Source of the DNA: Gordionus sp. m RMFG-2023
Taxonomy: Eukaryota > Nematomorpha > Gordioida > Chordodea > Parachordodidae
Length of the DNA: 64,000 nucleotides
Reading direction: 5' to 3'
NCBI RefSeq assembly: GCF_954871325.1
Contig: NC_088775.1
Location: 85,661,561 to 85,725,560, forward strand
Positions 10,501-20,863 of the stretch are shown in pieces. The notes under the pieces were generated by a model. It saw only the letters and a program-made list of their open reading frames with translations, did not search any database and was not told the DNA's origin. Within the stretch, counting starts at the first letter, position 1. Every line of letters begins with the position of its first letter. A program made the position numbers and the translations under genes.

Positions 10501-12676
10501 CGGATGTCACCGCTCCGTGATTGGGGGTTAAATCTTTCCATGTTCCAGTCTATTTGTTAATAATGTATATATATTGTTATATCTATAAAATATTTAGAAA
10601 AATTAGCTTACAAAAATTGGATCAAATGGAATTCATTGTTATACTATTGAATTTATAAAAAAAAAATTTAAATAAGATGATTTTAATTTATGAAGCTTGC
10701 ACATTCAAATTTCGCGTTTTTATTTATGACCCGAAATGGCGCTACTATTAAGTAAATTGAGGCTAAATATTTATGCTTAGAGTTTAGAGGCAACCGAGAG
10801 CTGCATTCACTGCCTGACCATAAAATAATCTTTTTGGTTGGAAATTTATTGTAAACATGAAAATTTGCTAGTGTTGTTAAACGGTTCGATTTGAGCCGAT
10901 TTTTAAAAACGGTTAACTTAATATTTTAAGCCAGGAAAAATGATGGCCTAAGCCCCGAGATATCGCTAATAGATGTCCAAAAATTGTGTCATCTATGAGT
11001 CAAAATCTTTATGGCTTGCGTAATATTTTTCCCAATAAAACGTTGAGTTAGCCGTTTTCAAAAAATCGGCTCAAATCGAACCGTTTAACAACTCTGTAAA
11101 TTTGCAATAAAATTTAGAAAAAAGCAAAACAATTTTTCCTTAAAAGTGTTTGCAAATAAATTTTTGTCCTTTTTAATATATACATTTAATTGAATCTATA
11201 TAATTTATTTTTCCTATATATTTTTTTAAACAAATTCAATTATACTCGAGAATCATAATGGTTCAGGGTGATAGAGAGTGTTAAGACTAAAAATACGGCA
11301 GATCGACACACCAATAGAAGGTATCTTATCATTTTCAGATATTTGCGGCGCGTAAAATATTTTTTTCTAGATAAATCTATGTATATTTATATATATATAT
11401 ATAATTATATATTTTTCTAATTTTTAAGGTTAAATTTTAGAAAAATCATTAGTTTTTTAAAAGGAAAATATATATGTTAGTGTCAACGTGTTTTTTTCGG
11501 ATATGTCTTATTTTTCACAATTTTAAATCATTTTTTGAGCGCGAATGGTATTCCATCATGTTTGCAATACTTACCCTATAAAATTTCAGATTTTTGCCAT
11601 GTGAACTTTAGTAATTTAATAGAATTTATATTAGATTTTTCCAAAAATTTTGTTTTTTAGAGTATAAATTATAAATGTCTCAAAATGTTATCGGTGAAAT
11701 TTGTCTAAAATTCATAGGGTACTTCTCTTCTCTTCTCTTCTCTTCTCTTCTCTTCTCTTCTCTTCTCTTCTCTTAAATTATTTCGAGAATTAATATGATA
11801 ATTATAACCTTAAAACTCAAAGGAGTGAAATAATAATGGAGTCGTAATATAATTATACTGTATAATATTTTATTTTATTAAATTAAATTTAGAATCATAG
11901 GAAAAACTATTTCAAACTTTTTCATTTTTATTTACAAAAAAAAGAAAAGAGAATAGAAACTTGGCCCCATATGGCTAGGGATCTGATGATCCCTGGATAT
12001 GAGATTTGTTTTTTCTTTCCATAATGATATATATATATATTTATCAAAGTTGATAACTACTAAAAGAGTTTTTTTTTCTCTCTCTTAAAATATCGTTTAG
12101 TCATAATTTACAGGAAATATATATATACCAGAAACCTAAAAAAAATTTTTTTTTAAATAACCGGGCCGGGCCTAAAAATTTTTTTAAATGCCCGAGCTGG
12201 ATCAAAAAAATTTTTAAATAACCGAACCGGGCCTAAAATATTTTTTTTTTAAAAAAATACCCAGGCCGGTTAGAAATTTTAAAACCAAATATTTTAAATC
12301 GTCATTATTATCTATAAAAATTGAAAATAAATGAAATATATTTTTTTAAAAAAATCCGCGTCGAGCCTAAAATATAAAACCCGAGTCGGGTCGGACCAAA
12401 TATTTTTCTTAGTATCCGGGACGGGCCGTTGCAAATGTTTCCTTAGCAGGTCTCTGATATATACTGTATGTTAACCATTAAAAAATCCGGTTTAAAGATT
12501 GAATTCTTATATCTAAAAAAGTAGACATATCAGTTTCTTTAAAAACTAACTTTTAATCATTTTTAACACAACCGTAAAAAGAGAATTATTTTGATTTCAG
12601 AGATAATTTACAGTAAACGCGTTATGTTGAAGTGATGGATTATTTAACGCAGCGTTATTCAAAAAACAAAAACAAG
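1555..12676 (-). CDS. GGT7: Gamma-glutamyltransferase, GGT7-like; twelve exons found, first exon missing
   Basis: Exons on the minus strand, in order: 12676-12612 (tentative), 10549-10377, 7906-7804, 7157-7093, 6890-6817, 6513-6263, 5830-5638, 5310-5149, 5001-4488, 4038-3945, 3020-2783 and 1718-1555, where the TAG stop lies. All junctions are GT-AG and every phase joins in frame. The product is about 700 residues, longer than the ~570-660 usual for the family. Landmarks in order: GGSSIDAIVATIF, VIDFRETMP (the Arg that binds the donor carboxylate), VPGEVKGLFKAHELYGK, PPPASGP, the autocleavage site NGTAH with its nucleophile Thr, FGSKVISHDGILLN, PGKRPHTSMVPT and a C-terminus SSDPRKSP. LIDFRESAP, VPGMVKGLHEAHQLYG, PSGILLN, SGLTQVLLNV and KDPRSP of vertebrate GGT7, as I recall it, fit better than GGT1. 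GGTs are surface type II membrane proteins that split gamma-glutamyl bonds of glutathione; GGT7's own activity is doubtful. Exons 5310-5149 and 5001-4488 add a lineage-specific insertion. The donor GTTTGT of the 6263 exon and the membrane-anchor exon are the weakest points. Confidence 0.85.
1719..2782 (-). other. Last intron of the GGT7-like gene
   Basis: AT-rich intron. Around 2255-2380 there are GC-richer patches with GGTTGGCCCTG and GAGCCCGGCTTGG, similar in style to the GGCCCGG-rich hAT-like elements elsewhere in the window; a decayed copy is possible but no ends are clear. Confidence 0.45.
3274..3480. mobile_element. hAT-type MITE, family A, degraded at one end
   Basis: Begins TAGTGTTGTTAAACGG and continues with the palindromic family A body, but the right end has lost the CAACACTA terminus. 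It sits in the GGT7-like intron between 3021 and 3944. Confidence 0.7.
7385..7760. repeat. AGAGA/AGAAG purine microsatellite, about 380 bp
   Basis: An almost unbroken purine strand of AGAGA and AGAAG units lies inside the GGT7-like intron between exons 7906-7804 and 7157-7093. Its frames are open on both strands (Arg/Lys/Glu on one, Ser/Leu on the other), but these are artefacts of the repeat. On the transcribed strand it is a pure pyrimidine run. It lies about 40 bases from the 7804 splice donor. Confidence 0.95.
8219..8395. mobile_element. hAT-type MITE, family A
   Basis: Starts TAGTGTTGTTAAACGG and ends in GTTTAACAACCAGTA. It is flanked by GTCATTAC (8211-8218) and GTCATGAC (8396-8403), an 8-bp target duplication with one mismatch. 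It lies in the intron 7907-10376 of the GGT7-like gene. Confidence 0.8.
9009..9228. mobile_element. hAT-type MITE, family A, old degraded copy
   Basis: The inner body (CTAACTCAATATTTTAGCC and the matching inverted right half) is recognisable, but both tips have drifted and no target duplication is visible. Confidence 0.55.
10869..11097. mobile_element. hAT-type MITE, family A
   Basis: Nearly complete palindrome from TAGTGTTGTTAAACGG to CGTTTAACAACTCTGT. It is flanked by perfect 8-bp repeats AAATTTGC at 10861-10868 and 11098-11105, the hallmark of hAT transposition. Confidence 0.88.
11098..12128. other. AT-rich stretch with a dispersed repeat and TCTTC microsatellite
   Basis: No exon is visible. 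Part of 11470-11700 (around ATTCCATCATGTTTGCAA) recurs with changes near 28770-28900 and 39880-40140, so it is an interspersed repeat of unknown type. At 11718-11775 there is a clean run of the pentamer TCTTC, the complement of the purine tract at 7385-7760. Confidence 0.6.
12129..12456. mobile_element. hAT-like non-autonomous element, GGCCCGG-rich (family C)
   Basis: Starts CAGAAACCT and ends AGGTCTCTG, imperfect inverted ends, with GC patches such as CCGGGCCGGGCC between AT runs. It is flanked by identical 8-bp repeats ATATATAC (12121-12128 and 12457-12464). The simple composition of the flanks lowers their weight, but related copies at 43365 and 58085 share ends and body. Confidence 0.65.
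12612..12676 (-). CDS. GGT7: Tentative upstream exon of the GGT7-like gene
   Basis: A strong polypyrimidine acceptor (TTTTTTTTTTAG) precedes this 65-base open segment, and a GTAAAT donor follows. It ends in phase 0, exactly what the next exon (acceptor ATAG before 10549) needs. It encodes FCFLNNAALNNPSLQHNAF, a hydrophobic start followed by a polar stalk, as expected just after the membrane anchor of a GGT. There is no conserved motif, so the assignment rests on splice signals, phase and position. The start codon exon was not found further upstream. Confidence 0.4.
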
Positions 12677-13149
12677 CTAAAAAAAAAAATAGGTATGATT
12701 TATAAATATGGAGTGTTATGATGATAATGCTACTACGATAAATTTGAAAAAGATTGTGTTGCCGATTATAGTAATAAAGCAAAATTAAATATTTTATGAT
12801 TGGTTGAAGAATGGCTAGCCACTAATGTTCGCCGCGGATATATTTTTGCATGATCCGAACCCTATATTATTATTCAATTTTCAATATATTAATTGTAAAT
12901 AATAAAAAAAAATAAAGAATTTTTCAATAATTATCAAAAAAAAAATACTATTTACTTTCCATATCTCCCATAGTATTTTGTTCAACGCAAAGAATTTATG
13001 AATAAATAAGGAACGCTGCAAAAATTAAAAACGACTGTAAATCCCCAGAATGGAATATGAATTTGTCAGAAAACGCGAAATTGTTTTTTTTTGCAAAAAT
13101 TTTCCATATAATTCAAGTCAAAATTAATGTTGTTAAAAAGCCGAATTTT

Positions 13150-13375
13150 AACGGCTACAACCTCGAGGTAGGTGCCAAAAATTTGGCTTAAACCTCGAGG
13201 TTGGAACCGAAAATTTGATTTAAACCTCGAGGTCGGAGCTGAAAATTTTGGCTTCAACCTCGAGGTCGGAGCCAAAAATTTGGCTTAGACTTAGAGGTCG
13301 GAGCTGAAAATTTTGGCTTAACCCTCGAGGTCGGAGCTGAAAATTTGGCTCAAGCTCAAGCCGGCTCAAGAGTTG
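13150..13375. repeat. Minisatellite of ~32-33 bp units
   Basis: About six to seven tandem units carry the core ACCTCGAGGTCGGAGC followed by AAAATTTGGCTT. The core is itself palindromic (ACCTCGAGGT). The open minus-strand frame here is only the translation of the repeat. Confidence 0.9.
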
Positions 13376-13544
13376 GCTCGAGTCTAATTTTGAGCCAAAA
13401 TTTTTTTATTTATATATTTTAAAAGAATATAATAAAATTAAATTCGTTATTTTAGTAAAATAACTTTTTTTTATAATATTTTATTATCAACAAAAAAACA
13501 TATGATTTGATTTAATATTTTTTATTTATATGAAATGAAATTTA

Positions 13545-16530
13545 TATTATATTATGAAAATGATATGATGTTTTTTAATTAAAAAAAATGATTACAATAA
13601 CATTAAGTGATTTTCAAAATATTTATGAAAATAATTTTTGATTGAATTTTATATCTCTTAAATTTTATTATAAATAAACAATCTTTTAGGTGAAATCTTT
13701 AATTTATTTTTATCATTTTTATAAAATTATCTAATTTTTAAGGTGTGAGGTAGTTTTTTCTAAATAATTTATATTAAACTTTTTATGTTATTTTATACGA
13801 TCGTTTTAGGGTTAATATTTTAATGTGATAGATGTCATGTTCATTTTTTTAACATTTTTGAAATTTTTTATCATAAGAGTGTAATATATTATAAAGATGA
13901 TTATAATTTAAATGAAGATGTTCTTTGGAAATATGATAATTATATCGGTATTTTTAAACGTATTTAATTTTTTTGACACTAAGTGACAAAAATAAGTATT
14001 GCAAACATGTTTAATTAAAAATTTAGTGAAGATGTACACTAGATAAGTGACAATTATCATTATCGTTATTTTTAAAATTTTTTGAATTTTTTTGATGTAA
14101 ATGGGTAAAAATTAATATTTCTAACATGTTTAATTAAAACTTTAGTGAAGATGTACCCTAGATAAGTGACAATTGTCATAAGTTATTTTTAAAGTTTTTT
14201 GAATTTTTTTGACGTAAATGGACAAAAATAAATATTTCTAACATGTTTAAAACTTTAGTGAAGATGTACCCTAGATAAGTGACAATTGTCATAATAGTTA
14301 TTTTTAAAATTTTTGAATTTTTTTGACGTAAATGGGCAAAAATAAATATTGCAAACATGTTAAATTAAAATTTCATGAGGATGTACCTAAGATAAGTGAC
14401 AATTATCATTATAGTTTTTTTAAGGTATTTTGAATTTTTTTGACGTAAATGGGCAAAAATAAATATTTCTAGCATATTTAATTAAAACTTTAGTGAAGAT
14501 GTAACCTAGATAAGTGACAATTGTCATAATAGTTATTTTTAAAATTTTTGAATTTTTTTTAAATAAATGGACAAAAATAAATATTTCTAACATATTTAAT
14601 TAAAACCTCAGTGAAGTTGTATTCTAGATATGTGACATTCCGTGCTTTATATATTCAGTACCAGCCCGGTATTTTTAAATTGTTGTTATAAGTTCTAACC
14701 ACCATCTAATCGTTTTAGTTGATTATCTATATTTCTCTATTAGTTTACATTTTATTGTAAAGATCACTTTATCATTTTTAAAAACATTTGATAGGTTAAT
14801 TTATACTTTAATAAGAATTAAAAAAATAGAAAATATAGAGTAAAATTTAATCAGATTAACACTATCAGAGGGAATATTCTTATTCAAATAAAATATATAA
14901 TTTTAAATAAAATTTTCAAAATTACATCTGAATAATTCACATTACTATAGAATTTGTTTATTCACTGTATTGGATTTATGTAAATTTCTATCTTCAATCA
15001 ACAAGGATTTAACCTTATAATATATTCTGTCCCTTGTGGGAAAATCCTTTAGTTGAGCCACATCAGGGGTTTCATAACTCTTAGGTAGCTTACGTGCTTA
15101 TTTTTAAGTACAAATATAAATATATTTTAAAATTCTTCCTTGGATAATTTTATGAATAATATTTTAATTTTTAAAATAACTTTTATATTTTAAGAAAATA
15201 TTAAAAGCACAAAAGCATCGAAGATTAACTTTTCTTTAGTGCCATTTCATCTATTTCTTTAATATATTTTACATAATAATTGAATCAGGTAAAGAATGCA
15301 TGTTTATAAATTATAAATATAATACGAAAGTAGCAGGTATATTACCTCAATCCATACATTATTAGTTTGTCACATAATAATAGGAGGCGCTAATGTGAAT
15401 TATTCAGATGTAAATATGAAAATTTTATTTAAAATTATATATTTTATTTGAATAAGAGTATCACCTCTGATAGTATTAATCTAATTAAACTATATATTTT
15501 CTATTTTTTTTGTTCTTATTAAAGTATAAATTAACCTATCAAATGTTTTTAAAAATGATAAAGTGATCTTTACAATAAAATGTAAACTAATAAGATAATC
15601 ATCTAAAACGATTGGAAGATGGTGGTTAGAACTTAAAACAACAATTTAAAAATACCGGGCCGGTACTGAATATATAAAGTACGGAATGTCACTTATCTAG
15701 AATACAACATCACTGAGGTTTTAATTAAATATGTTAGAAATATTTATTTTTGTTCATTTATTTTAAAAACATTCAAAAAATTTTAAAAATAACTATTATG
15801 ACAATTGTCACTTATCTTGGTTACATTTTCACTAAAGTTTTAATTAAACATGTTAGAAATATTTATTTTTGCCCATTTACGTCAAAAAAAAAACCTTAAA
15901 AAGAACGATAATGATGATTGTCATTTATCTTAGGTACATCCTCATGAAATTTTAATTTAACATGTTTGCAATATTTATTTTTGCCCATTTACGTTAAAAA
16001 AATTCAAAAAATTTTAAAAATAACGATAATGATAATAGGGTACATCTTAACTAAATTTTTAATAAAACATGTTTACAATAAGTATTTTTGTCACAATGTG
16101 TCAAAAAAATTAAATACGTTTAAAAATACCGATATAATTATCATATTTCCAAAGAACATCTTCATTTAAATTATAATCATCTTTATAAATATATTACACT
16201 CTTATGACAAAAAATTTCAAAAATGTTAAAAAAAATGAACATGACATCTATCACATTAAAATATTAACCTTAAAACGATCGTATAAAATAACATAAAAAA
16301 GTTTAATATAAATATTTAAATTATTTAGAAAAAACTACCTCATTTAACAGCCTTAAAAAATTAAAATGATAAAAATAAATTAAAGATTTCACCGAAAAGA
16401 TTGTTCATTTATAATAAAATTCAATAGATTTAAAATTTAATCAAAAATTATTTTCATAAATATTTTGAAAATCACTTAGTGTTATTGTAATCATTTTTTA
16501 TTATTAAAAAACATCATATCATTTTCATAA
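13545..16530. mobile_element. Foldback element, ~3 kb, long arms with internal tandem repeats
   Basis: Two inverted arms, about 13545-14955 and 15385-16530, surround a spacer of roughly 430 bp. Mirrored landmarks include the sequence around CAGCCCGGTATTTTTAAA at 14664 against the inverted copy near 15645, and TGAAAATGATATGATG near 13547 against the inverted copy near 16515. Within each arm, units of about 113-119 bp starting GATAAGTGACAATT (near 14042, 14161, 14274, 14391 and 14509) are tandemly arranged. Long arms made of subrepeats are the structure of foldback (FB or Galileo-like) DNA transposons. No transposase is visible. The short open frames at 14176-14358 and 15966-16169 are parts of the arms. 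Confidence 0.8.
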
Positions 16531-16540
16531 TCTATATATA

Positions 16541-18920
16541 TATGGTGAATTCCATATCAAATCAACAAAAAAAGTCGATTTTCAACCCGACCCCCTTCAA
16601 TTTTTCTTAAATTTTGTATATTGGTAGTATATACTATAACTAAGAAAAAAAAGAAATTTTACCTTCCAACACTGTTTACCCGCTAAGATATGGCCGTTTA
16701 AAGCGATTTTTGACAAAATGCACTTCATTTATTTTCAAATATCTTGAGAAATAATTAACAATTTAAGTTTTATATTGTAGCTTAATAAAAGTTTTTTAAA
16801 ATTACATAAAAATAAATATGATGGACATTTTATTAATATAGAAAACCGGAAATGGCCATAGAAAAAAATAGGTATTTTTTTCAAATTTTTTTTTCCGTAG
16901 ATAGATATCACACCGCTTTATATTTGTACAAAATCCTAGACTGGAATGAACATGGGTTTAGGAGTTATCACTCATTATATGGCTAAAATTGAACAGATTT
17001 AACATTAATATCATCATATTTTAATTTAATGAATAGTTATGAAATAATGTTAATTTAAAAATTATGTCTAAATGATAGGCCCTACTTTTTTTTATCTTTA
17101 TAAAAAAAATTTAAGAGGTGACTGGGATAATGAGCTATTTAAAACTTTAGTTAAATTTTATCTCGAAATTAAAATTACTTGACAAAATAATTTTAAATAT
17201 TTTATTTAGCATAAAATAATCTACCAAAATTGAAATTCAACAATAAATTTTCCCCATATAATTCAAAATTAAAAGAAATTCTTAATATATTATTTGACGA
17301 GAATTCTATAGATAATAAAACATTCAAACAATGGATAGCAGTTGATCGAACTACCCTCGAAACATTGTCAAAATCCGCTGACGAATTTGTAGATTATTTA
17401 ATTGAATAATTAAACAATTTAATTCCACATTTGTTTATGGTTTCACGATAATCATTAATTCGAAACTTTTTAAAATTCAATTTAAATGTTGGCGAATTCT
17501 TAGTTATTGCAGACTTTTTAGAAAACTATGCATTTGTGGTGCAGAACCATTCACAAGGATGTAATCAGACCAATAATCAAGCCACTATCAACTCTTTTAT
17601 AATTTATTACCGTAAGAACAACATAATAAAACATGTAAATTTAATGGTTATATCAGATTGTTTAAAGCACAACGCATGTGCATTTTATTTATTTTAAAAA
17701 TTAATCGTATTCTTGAAGGAAATATTTAATAGAGTGGCTAAAATTTATTATTTTTCTGATGGAGCAAACCAATATTAAAATAAAGATTTCATTAATCTCT
17801 ACAATCATGAAAATGATTTTGGGATAAAGGCTGAGTGACATTTTTTGAAACCGCACAAGGTAAAGTAAAAGTCCATGCGACTTGGGGGCCGTTACTAAAC
17901 GGTTAGCAGCTCGAGCAAGCTTGCAACGTCCATATGAACATCACATATTGACAACAATAGATTTATTTAACTATGCAAGAAATATTATCTATGGGGTAAA
18001 TTATATATTTGTGAGAAATAATGAATATATGAACATAGAAAGTCATCTTGAAAGCAGGTTTTTGAGAACAAAGAGAATTTCTGGAACACAAAGTTCCAAG
18101 CTTTTATTCCCCTAGACGAAAACAAAAGTCATAATTTATTAAAATTCTTGGATGATTATAATATATGTTATATTTTAATTATAAATTTTTGATTGTATTA
18201 TATGTAATGCAATTTGAGGCAAATAAAGTTATAAATATGTTTAGAATTATTTTGTCAAGTAACTTCGAGACAAAATTTAACTAAAGTGTTAAACAAAGCT
18301 CATTATTCCAGCCACTTCTCAAAAATTTTGATAAAGATTAAAAAAAGTAAAGACCTGTTATTAAGACATAATTTTTAAATTAACATTATTTCATAACTAT
18401 TCATTAAATTAAAATATGATGATATTAATGTTAAATATGTTCAATTTTAGCCATATAAAGAGTGATAACTCCTAAACCCCCCATGTTCATCCCAGTCTAG
18501 GATTTTGAACAAATATAAAGAAGTGTGATATCTATCCAAGGAAAAAAAAATTTGAAAAAAAATACCTATTTTTTCTATGGCCATTTCCGGTTTTACACAT
18601 CCGGTTTTCGATATTAATAAAATGTCCATCATATTTATTTTTATGTCATTTTAAAGAACTTTTATTAAGCTACAAAATAAAATTTAAATTATTTTTTTAA
18701 CATGATTATTTCTCGAGATATTTGAAAATAAATGTGGTGCATTTTGTAAAAAATATACCATATTTCCGCGCTTTAAACGGTCATATCTTAGCGGGTAAAC
18801 AGTGTTGGAAGGTAAAATTCCATTTTTTTTAGTTATAGCATATACTACCAGTATACAAAATTTAAGAAAAATTGAAGGGGGTCGGGTTGAAACCTTGGTT
18901 GATTTGATAAATTCACCTAT
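16541..18920 (+). mobile_element. Long-TIR DNA transposon with decayed transposase (family T, copy 1)
   Basis: Inverted repeats of about 600 bp run from TATGGTGAATTCCATATC at the left to its inverse near 18900 at the right, with a shared body (TAGTATATACTATAACTAAG, TTCATTTATTTTCAAATATC). Between the arms, 17270-18115 reads in pieces as a protein common in invertebrate genomes: WIAVDRTTLETLSKSADEF, LVIADFLENYAFVVQN, IYYFSDGANQY, NLYNHENDFGIKAE and KRLAARASLQRPYEHH. Several in-frame stops and frame changes show it is dead. ADF, SDGA and the later acidic positions could be a DDE-type catalytic set; that is inference. TATATA runs flank both ends, so the target duplication cannot be read. Confidence 0.7.
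17270..18115 (+). pseudogene. Transposase relic of family T
   Basis: Plus-strand pieces show the motif order described for the host element: an N-terminal segment with LETLSKSADEFVDYL, a DFLENYAFVVQNH block, ISDCLKHNA, YYFSDGANQY, a HENDFGIKAE block and, at 17882-18115, the segment TKRLAARASLQRPYEHH. The same C-terminal segment is present and less damaged in the copy at 62854-63102. The coding line is broken by several stops and at least one frame change. I recognise the protein as a widespread invertebrate transposon ORF but cannot name the superfamily. Confidence 0.6.
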
Positions 18921-18954
18921 ATATAATCACCGTAATCAAGAAATGAACGTTTTC

Positions 18955-19062
18955 GTATATCCTTAATGTTAATTTTTATTTTTCTCATCAACTTTCCTAT
19001 CTTCTTAATGTTAATTTTTATTTTTCCTATCAACTTTCCTATCTTCTTAATGTTAAATAAAG
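18955..19062. repeat. 42-bp tandem repeat, about 2.5 copies
   Basis: The unit TTAATGTTAATTTTTATTTT followed by a CATCAACTTTCCTATCTTC stretch is repeated head to tail and then partly a third time, just outside the family T element. Confidence 0.75.
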
Positions 19063-19109
19063 ATGGAGACTATATCTCTCTAATGTTAAATTTTAAGAAA
19101 ATTTTTTGT

Positions 19110-19178
19110 ATATAACGGGATTCGAACCCATGACTTAACGTCTAAAAGGCAAGCGTTCTTCCCACTCAGCCACCTTCT
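19110..19178 (-). other. tRNA-like sequence, probably a decayed tRNA or SINE head
   Basis: The minus strand reads GGTGGCTGAGTGGGAAGA, close to a Pol III A box, followed 30 bases later by GGGTTCGAATCCC, a near-perfect B box, and a CTTTTAG stretch like an anticodon loop with TTT. However, the anticodon stem, T stem (CATGG against TCCCG) and acceptor stem do not pair, so it is not a working tRNA. No SINE tail is visible. Confidence 0.5.
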
Positions 19179-19764
19179 ATATTAAATTTTGTAATATAAT
19201 CTTTCTTATATATGTTATTATTTTGCTGTTATTTTTTATTTTTATTGGCTTATTAATCTTTATTTTTATTGGCTTATTAAGGTCTTATTTAATTGATTTA
19301 AAATTATTTTCTTTCTATTTCTTTGGTTTAAATTTATTTTCTTTGGTTTAAATTTATTTTCTTTGTTTTATTAATTAAGTAATCAACCATTTTTAATTAA
19401 TGATTTTTATAATTTTACTTGATAAAGTAAGAAATAATTTTTAATTTAATAATATTCATTCTTACCATATTATTAGATTTTGAATTTGTTCAAATTCTTT
19501 ATTACCAAGTGAAATCCAACTACCTTTTATATTAAAACGTCGTCAATTTCCTAATTCAGTGTCAACCCTTCGATCATGTAATATATTACTTGTTTTATAC
19601 CATGGAAAACTTAATGTCGGTTTAAGCAAATGTACCTCTCAAAAAATACTAAAGTATGATTGTGCCTACAAAATATGCTCAAATAATTAACGTAAGTAAT
19701 TATTAAAATATCAATTCAAAAAATAAAAATATGTTTTATTTAGCCAATTAAAAAATAAATAATA

Positions 19765-20400
19765 TGATTTACTACTTTATTATTAACACTCACAAATCAT
19801 AATTAATTTAATTTAACTTATAAACATTAATTGATTTTAAATTTAATAATATTCATTCTTACTATATTATTAGATTTTTAATTTCTTCAAATTCAAATAT
19901 TTCATCCTAATGTTTTCTCCTAAAATATGGAGGAAAATTCTATTAAATAAATTATAATATTAAAATTTATTTATATAATAATTTTACATGACAGAGTAAG
20001 ACATATTATTAGATTTTTAATTTCAAACATTAATTGATTTTAAATTTAATAATTCTAAATATGGAGGCAAATTTCATAAATAAATTTGACTTAATACTTT
20101 CTTATTAACACTCACAAATCATAATTAATTAATTTAACTTATAAACATTAATTGATTTTAAATTTAATAATAGTTAATAATATAGTAGTAAGTTAAATTT
20201 ATTTAATAAAATTTCCTGCCATATTTCAGGAAAAAATAGTAAGATGAATCAAATATTTGAATTTGAAGAATTTAAAAATCTAATAATATGGTGAGAATGA
20301 ATATTATTATATTTAAAATCAATTAATGTTTATAAGTTAAATTAAACTAATTATGATTTGTGAGTGTTAATAATAAAGTAGTAATACAATTATTTTATTT
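19765..20400. repeat. AT-rich imperfect palindrome, ~630 bp, MITE-like
   Basis: The block TTATTAACACTCACAAATCA near 19786 is repeated near 20103 and appears inverted near 20365 (ATTTGTGAGTGTTAATAA). The inner arms around AATATTTCATCCTAATG and its inverse near 20247 also pair. The arms are about 150 bp with copied internal parts. No clear target duplication was found. Confidence 0.6.
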
Positions 20401-20505
20401 TTTTAATATCTATTAATTCTCATTTTAAAATGTGGTCTATAAAATAATCGTCAGGAAAAAAAATAAGATTTGTAAAAAATAATTGACAGATTAAGAAAAA
20501 AAAAG

Positions 20506-20765
20506 TAAATAAATACAAGATTACAGACATATATTAATGAGGATAGACAGATGCCAAATTAGCGAAAATATGAAATAATAAGGAGCTAGGAATGAATGAA
20601 TCATTACAAATAATACGGTTATTATTAACGATTTTTAATAAATACAAGATTACAGACATATATAAATGAGGATAGACAGATGCCAAATTAGGCAAAAATG
20701 TGAAATGATGAAGCTAGGAATGAATGAATCATTACAAATAATACGGTGATTATTAACGATTTTTA
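20506..20765. repeat. Tandem duplication, unit ~130 bp
   Basis: AATACAAGATTACAGACATA followed by GAGGATAGACAGATGCCAAA and TAATACGGT...TATTAACGATTTTTA occurs twice in a row (20506-20638 and 20639-20765) with a handful of differences. Confidence 0.85.
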
Positions 20766-20863
20766 AGAAAAATGGAAACTAGAAATTCTTTCAAATCAAA
20801 AAAATTTTATTTATTAATTATTTTTTATAAAAACTTTTATTATTTAAGGAAGGTGATCGTAAA

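Noticed and set aside
13066-13275. Minus-strand frame with repeated APTSRFK units
   Set aside because: It is the translation of the 32-33 bp minisatellite and has no support as a gene.
13545-18920. A Polinton or other large virus-like element, considered because of the long inverted repeats
   Set aside because: No polymerase, integrase, capsid or protease signature is visible; the arms and sizes fit a foldback element and a plain DNA transposon.
19110-19178. Functional tRNA-Lys (TTT)
   Set aside because: A and B boxes are good, but the anticodon, T and acceptor stems do not pair.
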